From NCBI GenBank assembly GCA_050173345.1, contig JBFXKW010000006.1, positions 1-64,000 on the forward strand: a stretch of 64,000 bases of DNA, given 5' to 3'. The stretch's first letter is position 1. Each line of letters opens with the position of its first letter. Origin of the DNA: SHWC01 sp050173345 (GTDB lineage: Bacteria; Pseudomonadota; Alphaproteobacteria; UBA828). The notes under the pieces are model-generated. The model ran no database searches. It saw only the letters and a list, made by a program, of their open reading frames with translations, and was not told where the DNA came from. The translations under genes were made by a program, and so were the position numbers. Positions 33,141 through 44,259 of this stretch are shown here, one piece after another.

Positions 33141-34130
33141 ATGGCACGGATCGGCATCGTTGGCGGCGGCGCCTGGGGCAGCGCGCTCGCGCTCGTCGCG
33201 AGCCGCGCGGGCAACCAAGCGCTGATCTGGGCGCGCGAGACGGACGTGGTGGAGGCGATCAACGCACGCCACGAGAACCCGCGCTTCCTGCCCGATGTCG
33301 CGCTCGACCCCGCGATCGGGGCGACCGGCGAGCTCGCCGCGCTGACGGCCTGCGACCTGATCGCCATGGTCGCGCCCGCGCAGCATGTCCGCGCCGTCGC
33401 GACGCGGCTCGGCGAAAGCGGTGCCGGCGTGCCGCCGCTCCTGATCTGCGCCAAGGGCATCGAGCAGGCGAGCGGCCTCCTGATGAGCGAGGTGCTGGAA
33501 GAGGCGCTGCCCGACACGCGGATCGCCGTGCTCTCCGGCCCGACCTTCGCGCGCGAGGTGGCGCTCGGCAAGCCGACCGCCGTCACCGTCGCGGCAACGG
33601 ACCAGGCGCTCGCCGAGCGCATGGCAAGCGTATTTGGTGGGCGCAGCTTCCGCCCCTATGTCTCCGACGATCCGGTCGGCGCGCAGATCGGCGGCGCGGT
33701 CAAGAACGTGCTCGCCATCGCGGCCGGCATCGCGATCGGCCGGGGCTTGGGTGAGAACGCGCGCGCCGCGCTGATCACCCGCGGCTTCGCCGAGCTGAGC
33801 CGGCTCGCTTTGAAGAAGGGCGCGCGGCTCGAGACGCTCGGCGGCCTCTCGGGCCTCGGCGACCTGGTGCTGACCTGCACCTCGGCGCAGTCGCGCAACT
33901 ACGCGCTGGGCAAGGCGCTCGGCGAGGGCACGACGCTGGCGGCCCACCTCGCGGGGCGCGACAGCGTGGCGGAGGGCGCCGCAAGCGCGCCCGCCGTGCT
34001 CAGCCTCGCGGAACGGCTCGGCGTCGAGCTGCCGATCGCGCGCGCGGTCGACGCCGTGCTCTACAAGGGCGCCGCCATCGACGAGGCCGTGGGCGCGCTG
34101 CTCGCCCGCCCGTTCAAGGCCGAGGCGTGA
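33141..34130 (+). CDS. gpsA: Glycerol-3-phosphate dehydrogenase [NAD(P)+]
   Basis: The 329-residue enzyme reduces dihydroxyacetone phosphate to sn-glycerol-3-phosphate, the start of phospholipid synthesis. It has the nucleotide motif IGIVGGGAWGSALALVA, SGPTFAREVALGKPTAV, the catalytic-Lys segment IGGAVKNVLAIAAGIAIG, and GLSGLGDLVLTCTSAQSRNY. The start at 33141 matches the family; ATG 33129 is four codons earlier. It leads a probable operon with the YciI and EVE genes. Confidence 0.96.
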   Translation: MARIGIVGGGAWGSALALVASRAGNQALIWARETDVVEAINARHENPRFLPDVALDPAIGATGELAALTACDLIAMVAPAQHVRAVATRLGESGAGVPPLLICAKGIEQASGLLMSEVLEEALPDTRIAVLSGPTFAREVALGKPTAVTVAATDQALAERMASVFGGRSFRPYVSDDPVGAQIGGAVKNVLAIAAGIAIGRGLGENARAALITRGFAELSRLALKKGARLETLGGLSGLGDLVLTCTSAQSRNYALGKALGEGTTLAAHLAGRDSVAEGAASAPAVLSLAERLGVELPIARAVDAVLYKGAAIDEAVGALLARPFKAEA

Positions 34131-34196
34131 CGCTGGCGGGGCCGGCGGGGTTTCGCTAGGCTTCCGGGCGTCATCCTCAAGACCGGGAAACGCCTC

Positions 34197-34487
34197 ATGC
34201 TCTTCGTCGTGCGCAACATCGACAAGCCGGATTCGGGCGCGCTCAGGGCCGAGAATCGCGCTGCCCATCTCGCATATCTCGATTCGATCGCGGCGGCGCT
34301 CAAGCTCGCCGGCCCCTTCCTCGCCGATGACGGCACGACCATGAACGGCTCGCTCTGGATCGTCGAGGCGAAGGACCGGGCCGAGGCGGCGCGGCTCGCC
34401 GCGGCAGACCCCTACGCCAAGGCCGGCCTGTTCGAGAGCCAGACGGTGACCCCGTTCCGTCGCGCCCGCGGCGTCGAGCTGGGGTAA
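34197..34487 (+). CDS. YciI family protein
   Basis: The 96-residue ferredoxin-like protein shows the YciI pattern: MLFVVRNIDKPDSGALR, a helix with RAAHLAYLDSIAAALKLAGP containing the conserved His, then LWIVEAKDRAEAARLAAADP and PFRRARG. The His/Asp pair suggests a catalytic or dehydrohalogenase-like role, but function is generally unknown. It is tightly packed between gpsA and the EVE gene. Confidence 0.92.
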   Translation: MLFVVRNIDKPDSGALRAENRAAHLAYLDSIAAALKLAGPFLADDGTTMNGSLWIVEAKDRAEAARLAAADPYAKAGLFESQTVTPFRRARGVELG

Positions 34488-34493
34488 GGCGCC

Positions 34494-34901
34494 ATGGCGC
34501 ACTGGCTGCTCAAGACCGAGCCCGAGGAGTTCTCCTGGGACGACCAGGTGAAGAACAAGGTCGAGCCGTGGACCGGGGTGCGCAATGCGCAGGCGCGCAA
34601 CTTCATGCAGCAGATGAAGGTGGGCGACCAAGCGTTCTTCTATCACACCGGCGACGAGAAGCGGATCGTCGGCATCGTCGAGGTGGCGCACGCCTACTAC
34701 CCCGACCCCGAGGACGAGACCGGGCGCTGGGGCCATGTCGACGTGAGGACGGTCAAGCCGGTGCCGAAGCCGGTGACGCTGGCCCAGATCAAGGCCGAGC
34801 CCAAGCTCGCCGACATCCTGCTCGTGCGCCATTCGCGCCTCTCGGTGATGCCGATCGACGACAAGGCCTGGGCACTGATCTGCAAGATGGCGGGGCTGTG
34901 A
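34494..34901 (+). CDS. EVE domain protein
   Basis: The 135-residue protein is a PUA-like EVE domain from end to end: MAHWLLKTEPEEFSWDDQ, VRNAQARNFMQQMKVGDQAF, FYHTGDEKRIVGIVEV and FAPPER-like VDVRTVKPVPKPVTL. EVE domains bind modified bases in nucleic acids and are linked to RNA or DNA modification sensing. It begins six bases after the YciI stop. The stand-alone form next to YciI and gpsA is common in alphaproteobacteria. Confidence 0.93.
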   Translation: MAHWLLKTEPEEFSWDDQVKNKVEPWTGVRNAQARNFMQQMKVGDQAFFYHTGDEKRIVGIVEVAHAYYPDPEDETGRWGHVDVRTVKPVPKPVTLAQIKAEPKLADILLVRHSRLSVMPIDDKAWALICKMAGL

Positions 34902-34967
34902 GGCACGGCGACGATGCGCCGTGCGTCGCCGAAGAGTCTTCGTGAGTCACCCTTACTGATTCTTTCT

Positions 34968-35080
34968 GAGTCACCCCCACCCCAACCCTCCCCCATCGAG
35001 GGGGAGGGGGTAAGAAAGAGCGCCGCGGCTCGGCATCTTGTTCCCTCCCCCCTTGAGAGGGAGGGTTAGGGTGGGGGGTC
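34968..35080. repeat. Paired CCCTCCCCC-type palindromes
   Basis: Inverted half-elements (CACCCCAACCCTCCCCCATC and GAGGGTTAGGGTGGGGGGTC), each with a GGGGGAGG or GAGAGGGAGG hairpin. Same family and layout as 5619-5735. It ends a few bases before the Rieske gene. Confidence 0.75.
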
Positions 35081-35116
35081 TAATGCAACATGGCTTTGAT
35101 CCCTAAGCTCACCGCG

Positions 35117-35455
35117 ATGAACGAACCCGCGATTCTGTGCCGGCTGGAGGAGATCGAAGACGGCGGCAGCAGGGGCTTCACGATCGGCGAGGGCCGGGCG
35201 GCGCGCGAGCTCTTCATCGTGCGCCAGGGGGCGCGGGTGTTGGTCTACGAGAATTCCTGCCCGCACACCGGCGGGCCGCTCGACTGGCAGCCCGACGTGT
35301 TCCTCGACCTCGAGCGGCGCTTCATCCAGTGCGCGACGCACGGCGCCCTCTTCCGCATCGAGGACGGCCATTGCGTGCACGGCCCCTGCCTCGGCGCCTT
35401 CCTGACCCCGGTGCCGGCGCACACCGAGGACGGGCTCGTCTATCTCGGTGCCTGA
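35117..35455 (+). CDS. Rieske [2Fe-2S] domain protein
   Basis: The 112-residue protein is a single Rieske domain. CPHTGG (Cys48, His50) and CATHG (Cys72, His75) supply the four cluster ligands. It lacks the disulfide Cys pair of cytochrome bc1-type Rieske proteins, so it resembles soluble ferredoxins of oxygenase or nitrite-reductase type. The partner is unknown. The ATG at 35117 suits the family; an ATG at 35090 directly after the repeat is possible. Confidence 0.88.
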   Translation: MNEPAILCRLEEIEDGGSRGFTIGEGRAARELFIVRQGARVLVYENSCPHTGGPLDWQPDVFLDLERRFIQCATHGALFRIEDGHCVHGPCLGAFLTPVPAHTEDGLVYLGA

Positions 35456-35559
35456 GGCCACCGCCCGCCCCGCCTTGCCTCGCCCTGCCGATGCCCCGAT
35501 AATTCCGGGCCCCGCAGAACCACCGAAGCGCCAGCGTGCAAGAGGAGGCCCGAACCGCC

Positions 35560-37497
<1,938 letters not shown>

Positions 37498-37618
37498 CGG
37501 CGTGCTTCAATACTGTCCCGGTTGAGGAAAGGCATCCACCGCGAAGGCCGGCGCAGGCAGACTTCTCACAGCCGAGAACACCGAAAGGGACTCGAGCGAC
37601 GTCGGCGGCATCCCGTTT

Positions 37619-37753
37619 TCGTCATGCCCTGCGCAGGCGGGGCATCCAGGAACGGCGGTTCCTTACTTCGTCATTGCCGGGCTTGACCCGGCAATCCATC
37701 GGGCAACGGACTCGTTGCGATCATGGATGCCCCGGTCAAGCCGGGGCATGACG
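37619..37753. repeat. Three REP-type half-elements in a gene-free gap
   Basis: The 314-base gap after acs holds no convincing gene. It contains three related half-elements: GTCATGCCCTGCGCAGGCGG (variant core), GTCATTGCCGGGCTTGACCC, and the inverted GCCCCGGTCAAGCCGGGGCA. The third arm makes this copy more complex than the paired elements elsewhere. Confidence 0.75.
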
Positions 37754-37811
37754 ATCTGGGTGTAGCCTCCATTGCTGCGACCTTGACCTAACAGTAGTGA
37801 TCGCGCCGTTA

Positions 37812-38345
37812 TCAATCCGCCGGCAGGCAGGCGAGGCCGCGTCTGGCGAGGCGGGTGCAGAGCGCCGCGGTCTTCTCGGTGTTGGGGAACGGGCCAGCGG
37901 AGAGGCGGTAGCGCGCTGTCTCGCCGCTGTCATCGACGCGGCGGAGCTGCGCCTTGAGCGCATCGAAGGCGGCAAGGCTGCGGCGCAGCCGCTCCCATTC
38001 GCCGAGCGCGGCCTCGGCCGACGACACCGCGGCAAGCTCGACCATCACCTCGGCCGGCCGCGCCCCGGCCGCGGACAGCTCGGCAGGCGCCGACACCACG
38101 GGCGCGTGAGCCGAGGTCGCGCGCTCGATCTCGATCTGGCGCGCCAGCCCCTCGACCTCGCCAAGCGCGACATGCGTCGGCGCCTCGGCCGGCAGGGTGC
38201 CGTCATTCGCGCACGCCGCCAGGCACAACGCGGCGGCGAGGCATGGCGCGATGCCAAGCCAATGCGCATCGCGACGGCGCGAACCGACGCCGTCGGATGT
38301 CGCCGCCGGCACCAGGGGGATGATCCCGGCGGCGCGCCGTTGCAC
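37812..38345 (-). CDS. Lipoprotein with SPOR-like C-terminus
   Basis: The 177-residue protein has a long basic start, a hydrophobic stretch and a lipobox (APCLAAALCLAAC), so it is probably lipid-anchored at the Cys. The last 45 residues (LRRVDDSGETARYRLSAGPF, then TEKTAALCTRLARRGLACL) look like half to most of a SPOR domain, which binds denuded peptidoglycan at division sites. The GTG start gives an unusually long n-region of about 30 residues; no better start exists in frame. Confidence 0.65.
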   Translation of the reverse strand: MQRRAAGIIPLVPAATSDGVGSRRRDAHWLGIAPCLAAALCLAACANDGTLPAEAPTHVALGEVEGLARQIEIERATSAHAPVVSAPAELSAAGARPAEVMVELAAVSSAEAALGEWERLRRSLAAFDALKAQLRRVDDSGETARYRLSAGPFPNTEKTAALCTRLARRGLACLPAD

Positions 38346-38390
38346 GCCGGCGCCACCGCCGCTTCGAACGGCAGGGCGCGATGCGGTGCT

Positions 38391-38543
38391 AGAGCGGGAT
38401 GCGTTCAGATGGGATCACCCCCTCACCCGGCCTCGGCCAAGCTCGCTCGTCGCCCGCCGAGGCTGCGCTTTCCTCTCCCCCGAAGGGGATGGAGAGTCAA
38501 GGTGAGGGGGATTGACCCGACCCGATCCCATCTCGCTCCAGCA
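38391..38543. repeat. Composite inverted repeat (AGAGCGGGAT / CCCCCTCACC)
   Basis: An outer pair (AGAGCGGGATGCGTTCAGAT and ATCCCATCTCGCTC) encloses an inner inverted pair (ACCCCCTCACCC and GGTGAGGGGG) and a small TCTCCCCCGAAGGGGA hairpin. A close relative lies at 59210-59330. It separates the SPOR lipoprotein and RRM genes. Confidence 0.65.
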
Positions 38544-38551
38544 ACTCGCCG

Positions 38552-38854
38552 TCAGTGGCGCGATTCGGATCGCGGGCGTCCCCCGTGGCCGCCGCCGGCG
38601 CCTTGCGGTCGCTCGCGCGCCAGGTTGACCACGACATTGCGGCCGCCGATGCTCGAGCCATTCAAGGCCTGCATGGCGGCCTGCGCCGCTTGCTCTGTCT
38701 CCATTTCCACGAAGCCAAACCCCCGAGAACGGCCGGTTTCACGGTCGTTGATGACCACCGAAGAGGTCACCGCGCCGTGCGGCTCGAAAAGGCGGCCGAG
38801 TTCCTCGGCCTTCATCGTATAGGGGATGTTCCCCACATAAAGCTTGCAGGTCAT
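38552..38854 (-). CDS. RNA-recognition-motif (RRM) protein
   Basis: The 100-residue protein is one RRM domain plus a Gly/Arg tail. RNP2 is LYVGNI (about 4-9) and RNP1 is RGFGFVEM (about 44-51), both with the aromatic residues that stack on RNA bases. The tail GGGHGGRPRSESRH is typical of bacterial glycine-rich RNA-binding proteins, which often respond to cold or regulate RNA. The ATG at 38854 is preferred because MTCKLYVGN is the family start. Confidence 0.93.
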   Translation of the reverse strand: MTCKLYVGNIPYTMKAEELGRLFEPHGAVTSSVVINDRETGRSRGFGFVEMETEQAAQAAMQALNGSSIGGRNVVVNLARERPQGAGGGHGGRPRSESRH

Positions 38855-39056
38855 AGAACCAGTCTCCAAGCCGGGCCCCTCCCCGAAACATTCGTGGTCC
38901 CTATCTACCCGGCCGTGATCCGAATCACGGCGTATTTTCGCGTATCCGTCAACAGATAAGGGCGCGACTTGCTTGGTGCCACGACAATGAAACGAGCGGC
39001 AGGACTTGGCGAAGGCCGTCTATTCAACGCCTTAAATCTGCCGAAATGGCTAGGCT

Positions 39057-42000
39057 CTAAGACAAGGGGGGTGACTCGACGCGGCCGAGCAGGCGGCGGG
39101 CGTCCCTGACGTCCTTGGTCGCGGCGCCGCCTTCGACCATCGAGGCCGCCGCCGCGACCAGCGCCCGCGCCTGAGCGGCCTCGCCGCGTTCCGTGAGCAG
39201 CGCCGCGAGATCGAGCGCGGCGCGCAGCCGCCAGCCATGGGCGCCCTGCTGCTCGGCCGTGGCGTAGGCGCGCCGGAAGCAGGCCTCCGCCTCGTCCCGC
39301 CTTCCCTCGGCAAGCGCCGCGCGCCCCATCAGCCGGTGGATCTCGGCCGTGTGCGAATCCTCCCCGGTGCGCTCGATCTGGGCGGAGGCCTGGCCGAGGG
39401 CCACGCGCGCCGCCGCCGGGTCGCCCGCGCTGAGCAGGCCGTCGGCGAGCCAGACGCGCATCATGGGCAAGGTCGTGCGGCCGCCGACCGCGATGAACGC
39501 CGCGATGCCCTCGTTGATGTGCGCGAGGCCCTGCTCGACCATGCCGGTGCGCGTCTCGATCAGGCCGCGCATCGCGGTCGCCCGCGACAGCAGATAGGGG
39601 AACTGGTTCTCGCGCGCGATCTCCACCGCCTCGCAGGCCGCCGCCATCGCGTCCTCGACCTCGCCGCGCCGGAACCTGACCAGCGAGACGCCGGCGGTGA
39701 GCGCGAAGGCGATGGAATAGGCGTGCCGCATGGCGCGCGCGTGCTCGAGCGTGGCCAGCGCCATGTCGAGCGCCTTGTCGGGCCGCCCGACCGCCCAATA
39801 GCTGACCGCGCAGAAGCCGCGGCCGAGCACCGAGAGATCCTGGCCGATGCGCGCGATCGCGACGCGGCCCTGCTCCGGGTCGTAGAACGAGAGGCCGCGC
39901 TCGACGAGCGCGATGGTCTCGTCGAAACGGCCGAGCAGGAACTGGATGACGCCGCGCGACATGACGGTGATCGCGCGCAGATCGTCGCGCTCGGCGCGCA
40001 CCGCGGTCGCCTCCATCCGCTCGATCACCGCGAGCGCGGCAGGCAGATCACCGGTGACGTAATGAAAGGCGCCGATGCCCCAGGCGCTGTAGAACTGCCG
40101 CTCCGGATCGCCGAGCCGGCGGCTCAGCTCGTCCGCCTTGCGGAACGCATCGCCGACCTCGGCCGAGCCATAGCCGCGCGAGACCAGGAGTGAGGGCGCG
40201 AGCGCCGCCCACAGCTCGGCGAGGCGGGCGTCGCGCTCGAGCGTCTCGTTCTCGCTCTCGACCAGCTCGATCGCCCGCCTGAAATGGCGCGACGCCTCGA
40301 TATGGGCGGAGCGCAGCGCGGCGCGCCTGCCGGCCTGCTCGAAATAGTCCGCCGCCTTGGCGCGGTCGCCGGCCTGCGCGAAATGCCGGCCCAAGAGGTC
40401 GGGCTGCATCTCGACGATCTCGGGGAAGCCGGCCTCGAGGGCGCGCGCGATCGCGCCGTGCAGCGACTGGCGGCGCCGGCGCAGCATCGAGTCATAGGCG
40501 ATCTCGCGGATCAGCGCGTGGCGGAAGGTGTAGATCGCGGAGGGCGGCTCGCCGCGCGCCTGGATCAGCCCGGCCGCTTCGAGCTCGCCCAAGGCCTGGC
40601 GCAGCCTCGGCTCGTCGAGCCCGGCAACGCTCGCCAGGAGCTCGTAGACGAAGTTGCGGCCGATCGCGGCGCCGACCTGCGCGACCTCCTTGCCCTCGCC
40701 CAGCCGATCCAGCCGCGCCATCAGCGAATCCTTGAGCGTGGCCGGGATCTCCGCGGCATCGGGCGGCGCGCCGTTCGCCGCCGGCCCGAGGTCTTTCCGC
40801 ATCTCGATCAGCGTGCGGGTGATCTCCTCGACGAAGAGCGGCACACCGTCGGAGCGCGACAGGATGGTCGAGACCACGCCCGGCGGCAGCGCCGCCTCGC
40901 CCGCGACATGGCCGATCAGGCGCACGCCGTCCTCCGGTTGCAGCCGGCCGAGCGTCAGCTCCTCGACGCTTGCCTCGCGCGGCCAGACGCGCACGAAGTC
41001 CGGCCTATGGGTGAGCAGCACGAGCAGCGACTGGCCCGGCAGCGCGGCGAGCAGCAGGTCGAGCAGGTCGAGCGTCGAGGCGTCGGCCCAGTGCAGGTCC
41101 TCGACCGCGAGCACGAGCGGGCGCCGCTTGGCGAGCCTCGCGAGCAGCGCGACCACGGTTTCAAGCGTGCGCACGCGCAGCGCCGGCAGGCTGAGATTGG
41201 GCAGCGCGCCGCGGCCCTGGTCGGGGATCGAGAGCATGGTGGCGAGCAGCGAGATGTCGACGCCCGCGCGCAGGCCGAAACGGTTGCAGAACGTCACCAG
41301 CCGGCTGAGCTTCTCGCTCGGCGCCTCGTTGCGCCTGAGGCCGAGCGCGCGCGACAGGAGCTCGGTCGCCGGGTAGAGCGGCGTGTCGGCGTGATAGGGC
41401 GAGCATTGCGCTTCGAGCCAGAGCGCGCGCCGGCCGACCGCCTCGTTCTTGAGCGCCTTCAGGAGCCGCGTCTTGCCGATGCCGGGCTCGCCCGAGACCA
41501 CGATGGCACCGCCCTCGCCGCGACGCGCGCGCTCGAACGCCGCCCTCAGCGCGGCAAGCTCGGCGTCGCGCCCGGTCAGCGGCAGGCGCGGCAGAGCGGC
41601 GGCACGCCGGGCGCGCCCGATGACGCGATAGACCTCGAGCGGCCGCGCCAGGCCGCGCAATTCGTGACTGCCGAGCGGCGCCACGGCAAAACGCGCTTCG
41701 ACGAGCTGGCGCGTCAGCGGCGCGATGACCACCGTGTTGGGCGGTGAGACCTTCTGGATGCGGTCCGCGAGGTTGGGCGTCTCGCCGATCACGGCCATGG
41801 CCTCGCGCCGCTCGCCGGCGCCCATCTCGCCGACCACCACCGGGCCGGTCGCGATGCCGACGCGGCATTTGAGCTCGACGCCGCGCGGCACGCCGACGCG
41901 TGCCTCGAGCGCGGGCATCGCCTCGACGATGGCGAGGCCGGCGCCGACCGCGCGCGCGGCATCGTCGTCATGCGCGTTCGGATAGCCGAAATAGGCGAGG

Positions 42001-42302
42001 ATGCCATCGCCGAGATATTTCGCGATCCGGCCGTCATAGCGCGCGATGGCGGCGACCGCGGCGTCGCGATAGGCCTGCATGACCTCGCGCAGGTCCTCGG
42101 GATCGAGCCGGGCCGACAGTGCGGTGGAGCCCACCATGTCGCAGAACATGACGGTGAGTTGACGGCGTTCCGCGCCCTCCTCCGCCGTGCCGCCTTCCGA
42201 CGGCGGCCCGCCCGCGCCGACAGCCGCTTCCAGCCGCGCGCCGCACTGGCCGCAGAACCGGTTGGTCGGGGGGTTGTCGGCGCCACAGGCACGGCAGATC
42301 AT
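39057..42302 (-). CDS. Class III nucleotide cyclase with AAA ATPase and TPRs
   Basis: The 1081-residue multidomain protein has four parts: a zinc ribbon (Cys3, Cys6, Cys17, Cys20), a class III cyclase domain (about 45-230), a STAND-type ATPase (P-loop GEPGIGKT at 271-278, then LVLAVEDLHWADASTLDLL), and TPR-like helices to the end. In the cyclase, the metal-binding Asp55 (CDMVGS) and Asp99 (LGDG) and the Asn177-x3-Arg181 pair are present, so activity is plausible. This resembles the large adenylate/guanylate cyclase regulators common in alphaproteobacteria and actinobacteria. The signal sensed is unknown. The frame is open upstream of the ATG but only as sequence antisense to phhA. Confidence 0.9.
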   Translation of the reverse strand: MICRACGADNPPTNRFCGQCGARLEAAVGAGGPPSEGGTAEEGAERRQLTVMFCDMVGSTALSARLDPEDLREVMQAYRDAAVAAIARYDGRIAKYLGDGILAYFGYPNAHDDDAARAVGAGLAIVEAMPALEARVGVPRGVELKCRVGIATGPVVVGEMGAGERREAMAVIGETPNLADRIQKVSPPNTVVIAPLTRQLVEARFAVAPLGSHELRGLARPLEVYRVIGRARRAAALPRLPLTGRDAELAALRAAFERARRGEGGAIVVSGEPGIGKTRLLKALKNEAVGRRALWLEAQCSPYHADTPLYPATELLSRALGLRRNEAPSEKLSRLVTFCNRFGLRAGVDISLLATMLSIPDQGRGALPNLSLPALRVRTLETVVALLARLAKRRPLVLAVEDLHWADASTLDLLDLLLAALPGQSLLVLLTHRPDFVRVWPREASVEELTLGRLQPEDGVRLIGHVAGEAALPPGVVSTILSRSDGVPLFVEEITRTLIEMRKDLGPAANGAPPDAAEIPATLKDSLMARLDRLGEGKEVAQVGAAIGRNFVYELLASVAGLDEPRLRQALGELEAAGLIQARGEPPSAIYTFRHALIREIAYDSMLRRRRQSLHGAIARALEAGFPEIVEMQPDLLGRHFAQAGDRAKAADYFEQAGRRAALRSAHIEASRHFRRAIELVESENETLERDARLAELWAALAPSLLVSRGYGSAEVGDAFRKADELSRRLGDPERQFYSAWGIGAFHYVTGDLPAALAVIERMEATAVRAERDDLRAITVMSRGVIQFLLGRFDETIALVERGLSFYDPEQGRVAIARIGQDLSVLGRGFCAVSYWAVGRPDKALDMALATLEHARAMRHAYSIAFALTAGVSLVRFRRGEVEDAMAAACEAVEIARENQFPYLLSRATAMRGLIETRTGMVEQGLAHINEGIAAFIAVGGRTTLPMMRVWLADGLLSAGDPAAARVALGQASAQIERTGEDSHTAEIHRLMGRAALAEGRRDEAEACFRRAYATAEQQGAHGWRLRAALDLAALLTERGEAAQARALVAAAASMVEGGAATKDVRDARRLLGRVESPPLS

Positions 42303-42374
42303 GGCAATGTCCTCGCGCGCGAGCCCCTTAAACAGCACGATGACAGCACCGCGAACAAGCCCTATGTAGAAGCC

Positions 42375-43208
42375 ATGGCGGACGACTGCACCATCCCGCA
42401 GGAATGGGCGCGCTACACGCCGGAGGAGCACGCGGTCTGGCGAACGCTGTTCGCGCGCCAGCAGGCGCTGCTTCCGGGCCGGGCCGCTTCGGCCTATCTC
42501 GACGGGCTGGCGCGCCTGCCGATCTTCGGCGGGGGCATCCCTAACTTCGATGCGCTGAACGAGGTGCTCTTCGCGACCACGGGCTGGCGCGTCGTCGCGG
42601 TGCCGGGCCTGGTGCCCGACACGGTGTTCTTCGAGCACCTCGCCAACCGCCGCTTCCCGGCCGGGCGCTTCATCCGCCGCGCCGACCAGATGGACTATCT
42701 GGAGGAGCCCGACGTGTTTCACGACGTGCTCGGCCACGCCCCGATGCTCATGCTGCCCGTCTTCGCCGACTACATGCAGGCCTATGGCAAGGGCGGCTTG
42801 CGCGCGCTGCGGCTCGGCGCGCTCGAACGTCTCGACCGGGTCTACTGGTTCACGGTCGAGTTCGGCCTGATGCAGGAGGCCGCGGGCCTGCGCATCTACG
42901 GCTCCGGCATCGTCTCGTCGCGCACCGAGACGATCTTCGCGCTCGACGATCCCTCGCCGCACCGGCTCGGCTTCGACCTCCGCCGCGTGATGCGCACGCG
43001 CTATCGCATCGACGATTTCCAGGAATGCTATTTCGCGATCTCGGGCTTCGACGAACTGCTCGAACTCGCCGAGATCGACTTCGCGCCGCTCTACGAAGAA
43101 GTCGCAGCACTGCCCGACATCGAGCCCGGCGACCTCGTGCCGACCGACCGCATCATCACGCGCGGCACCGGCGCCTACCACGCCAAGAAGCGCGCGGCCG
43201 CGAGCTAG
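42375..43208 (+). CDS. phhA: Phenylalanine 4-monooxygenase
   Basis: The 277-residue pterin-dependent enzyme hydroxylates phenylalanine to tyrosine. The iron ligands are visible: His116 and His121 in FHDVLGHAPML and Glu162 in WFTVEFGL. IYGSGIVSSRTETIFAL follows. Length matches bacterial single-domain PhhA without the regulatory ACT domain. It diverges from the cyclase gene with 72 bases between, and the hydratase gene follows on the same strand. Confidence 0.96.
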   Translation: MADDCTIPQEWARYTPEEHAVWRTLFARQQALLPGRAASAYLDGLARLPIFGGGIPNFDALNEVLFATTGWRVVAVPGLVPDTVFFEHLANRRFPAGRFIRRADQMDYLEEPDVFHDVLGHAPMLMLPVFADYMQAYGKGGLRALRLGALERLDRVYWFTVEFGLMQEAAGLRIYGSGIVSSRTETIFALDDPSPHRLGFDLRRVMRTRYRIDDFQECYFAISGFDELLELAEIDFAPLYEEVAALPDIEPGDLVPTDRIITRGTGAYHAKKRAAAS

Positions 43209-43245
43209 CGCGACCGGCACTCACACACCGAACACGGAGAGCCTC

Positions 43246-44040
43246 GTGACCAGGGAAGCCTCGCAGCGCGCCGCATCGGACTTGCTTTGGCAGCATTGGC
43301 AGCGCGGCACGCGGCTCGATGCGCTGCCGGCGGACCTGCGTCCCGCCGATCGCGCCGAGGGCTACGCGATCCAGGCGCATCTGGAGGCGCGCGGCGCGAA
43401 GCCGCTGTTCGGCTGGAAGATCGCGGCGACCAGCGCGGCCGGGCAGCGCCATATCGGCGTGGACGGGCCGCTCGCCGGCCGCCTGCTCGCCGAGCGCGTC
43501 CACGCGCTAGATGCCGAGCCCGCGATCGGCGCCAATGCGATGCTGGTGATCGAGCCCGAATTCGCCTTCCGCATCGGCCGCGACCTGCCGGCGCGCGACG
43601 CGCCCTACGCGCAGAGCGAGGTGATGGAGGCGGTCGCCGACCTGCATCTCGCGCTCGAGATTCCCGATTCCCGTTTTGTTGACTTCGCGAGCGCCGGCGC
43701 GGCCCAACTGATCGCGGACGATGCCTGCGCGCATGAGTTCGTGCTCGGCCCGGCCGCGGCAAAGGGCTGGCGCGACATCGACCTTTCCAAGCACCAGGTG
43801 CAGGGCACGGTGACCGGCAAGCTCGAACGCCAGGGCAGCGGCGCCAACGTGCTCGGCGACCCGCGCCTCGCCCTGACCTGGCTCGCCAACGAGCTCTCCG
43901 GCCTCGGCCTCGCCTTGCGCGCCGGCCAGGTGGTGACCACCGGCACCTGCCTCGCGCCGCTGCCGATCGCGCCCGGCGACCAGATCACCGCCGACTACGG
44001 CACCCTCGGCCGCACGTCGCTCCGCTTCGCCGGGACGTGA
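43246..44040 (+). CDS. 2-keto-4-pentenoate hydratase family protein
   Basis: The 264-residue protein matches the hydratase/decarboxylase family of meta-cleavage pathways. It shows GYAIQAHLEARGAKPLFGWK, LVIEPEFAFRIGRDLP with metal-binding Glu residues, and VADLHLALEIPDSRF, then GTCLAPLPIAPGDQITADY. The GTG start follows ACGGAG. The position after phhA hints at aromatic catabolism but other pathway genes are absent. The substrate could be another 2-oxo acid. Confidence 0.88.
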   Translation: MTREASQRAASDLLWQHWQRGTRLDALPADLRPADRAEGYAIQAHLEARGAKPLFGWKIAATSAAGQRHIGVDGPLAGRLLAERVHALDAEPAIGANAMLVIEPEFAFRIGRDLPARDAPYAQSEVMEAVADLHLALEIPDSRFVDFASAGAAQLIADDACAHEFVLGPAAAKGWRDIDLSKHQVQGTVTGKLERQGSGANVLGDPRLALTWLANELSGLGLALRAGQVVTTGTCLAPLPIAPGDQITADYGTLGRTSLRFAGT

Positions 44041-44056
44041 CGCGCGGCCCTCTCTC

Positions 44057-44155
44057 AATCGTCATGCCCGGGCTTGACCCGGGCATCCAGGCTTCCGCCG
44101 AAAACCGCAGGGCTGAAGCATGGATTGCCGGGTCAAGCCCGGCAATGACGATGGA
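44057..44155. repeat. Paired REP-type palindromes, CTTGACC family
   Basis: Two near-perfect half-elements, GCCCGGGCTTGACCCGGGC and TTGCCGGGTCAAGCCCGGCA, with GTCAT/ATGACGAT ends, in inverted orientation after the hydratase gene. Confidence 0.82.
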
Positions 44156-44259
44156 GTGGGTCGTGCCGCCGATGCAGGCCCGTAATCCGTTGTTCGATCG
44201 CTGCCCTTGGGGTGACTCGCGCTTTCGTGGAAGCTGACGCCAGCATCCGGCATCTGGCG

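Noticed and set aside
32436..34832. 798-codon minus-strand frame across gpsA, YciI and EVE
   Set aside because: It crosses several well-identified plus-strand genes and has shadow-type composition.
42303..43220. N-terminal extension of the cyclase protein
   Set aside because: The open frame upstream of 42302 is antisense to phhA; the zinc-ribbon start MICRACG and domain order fix the start at 42302.
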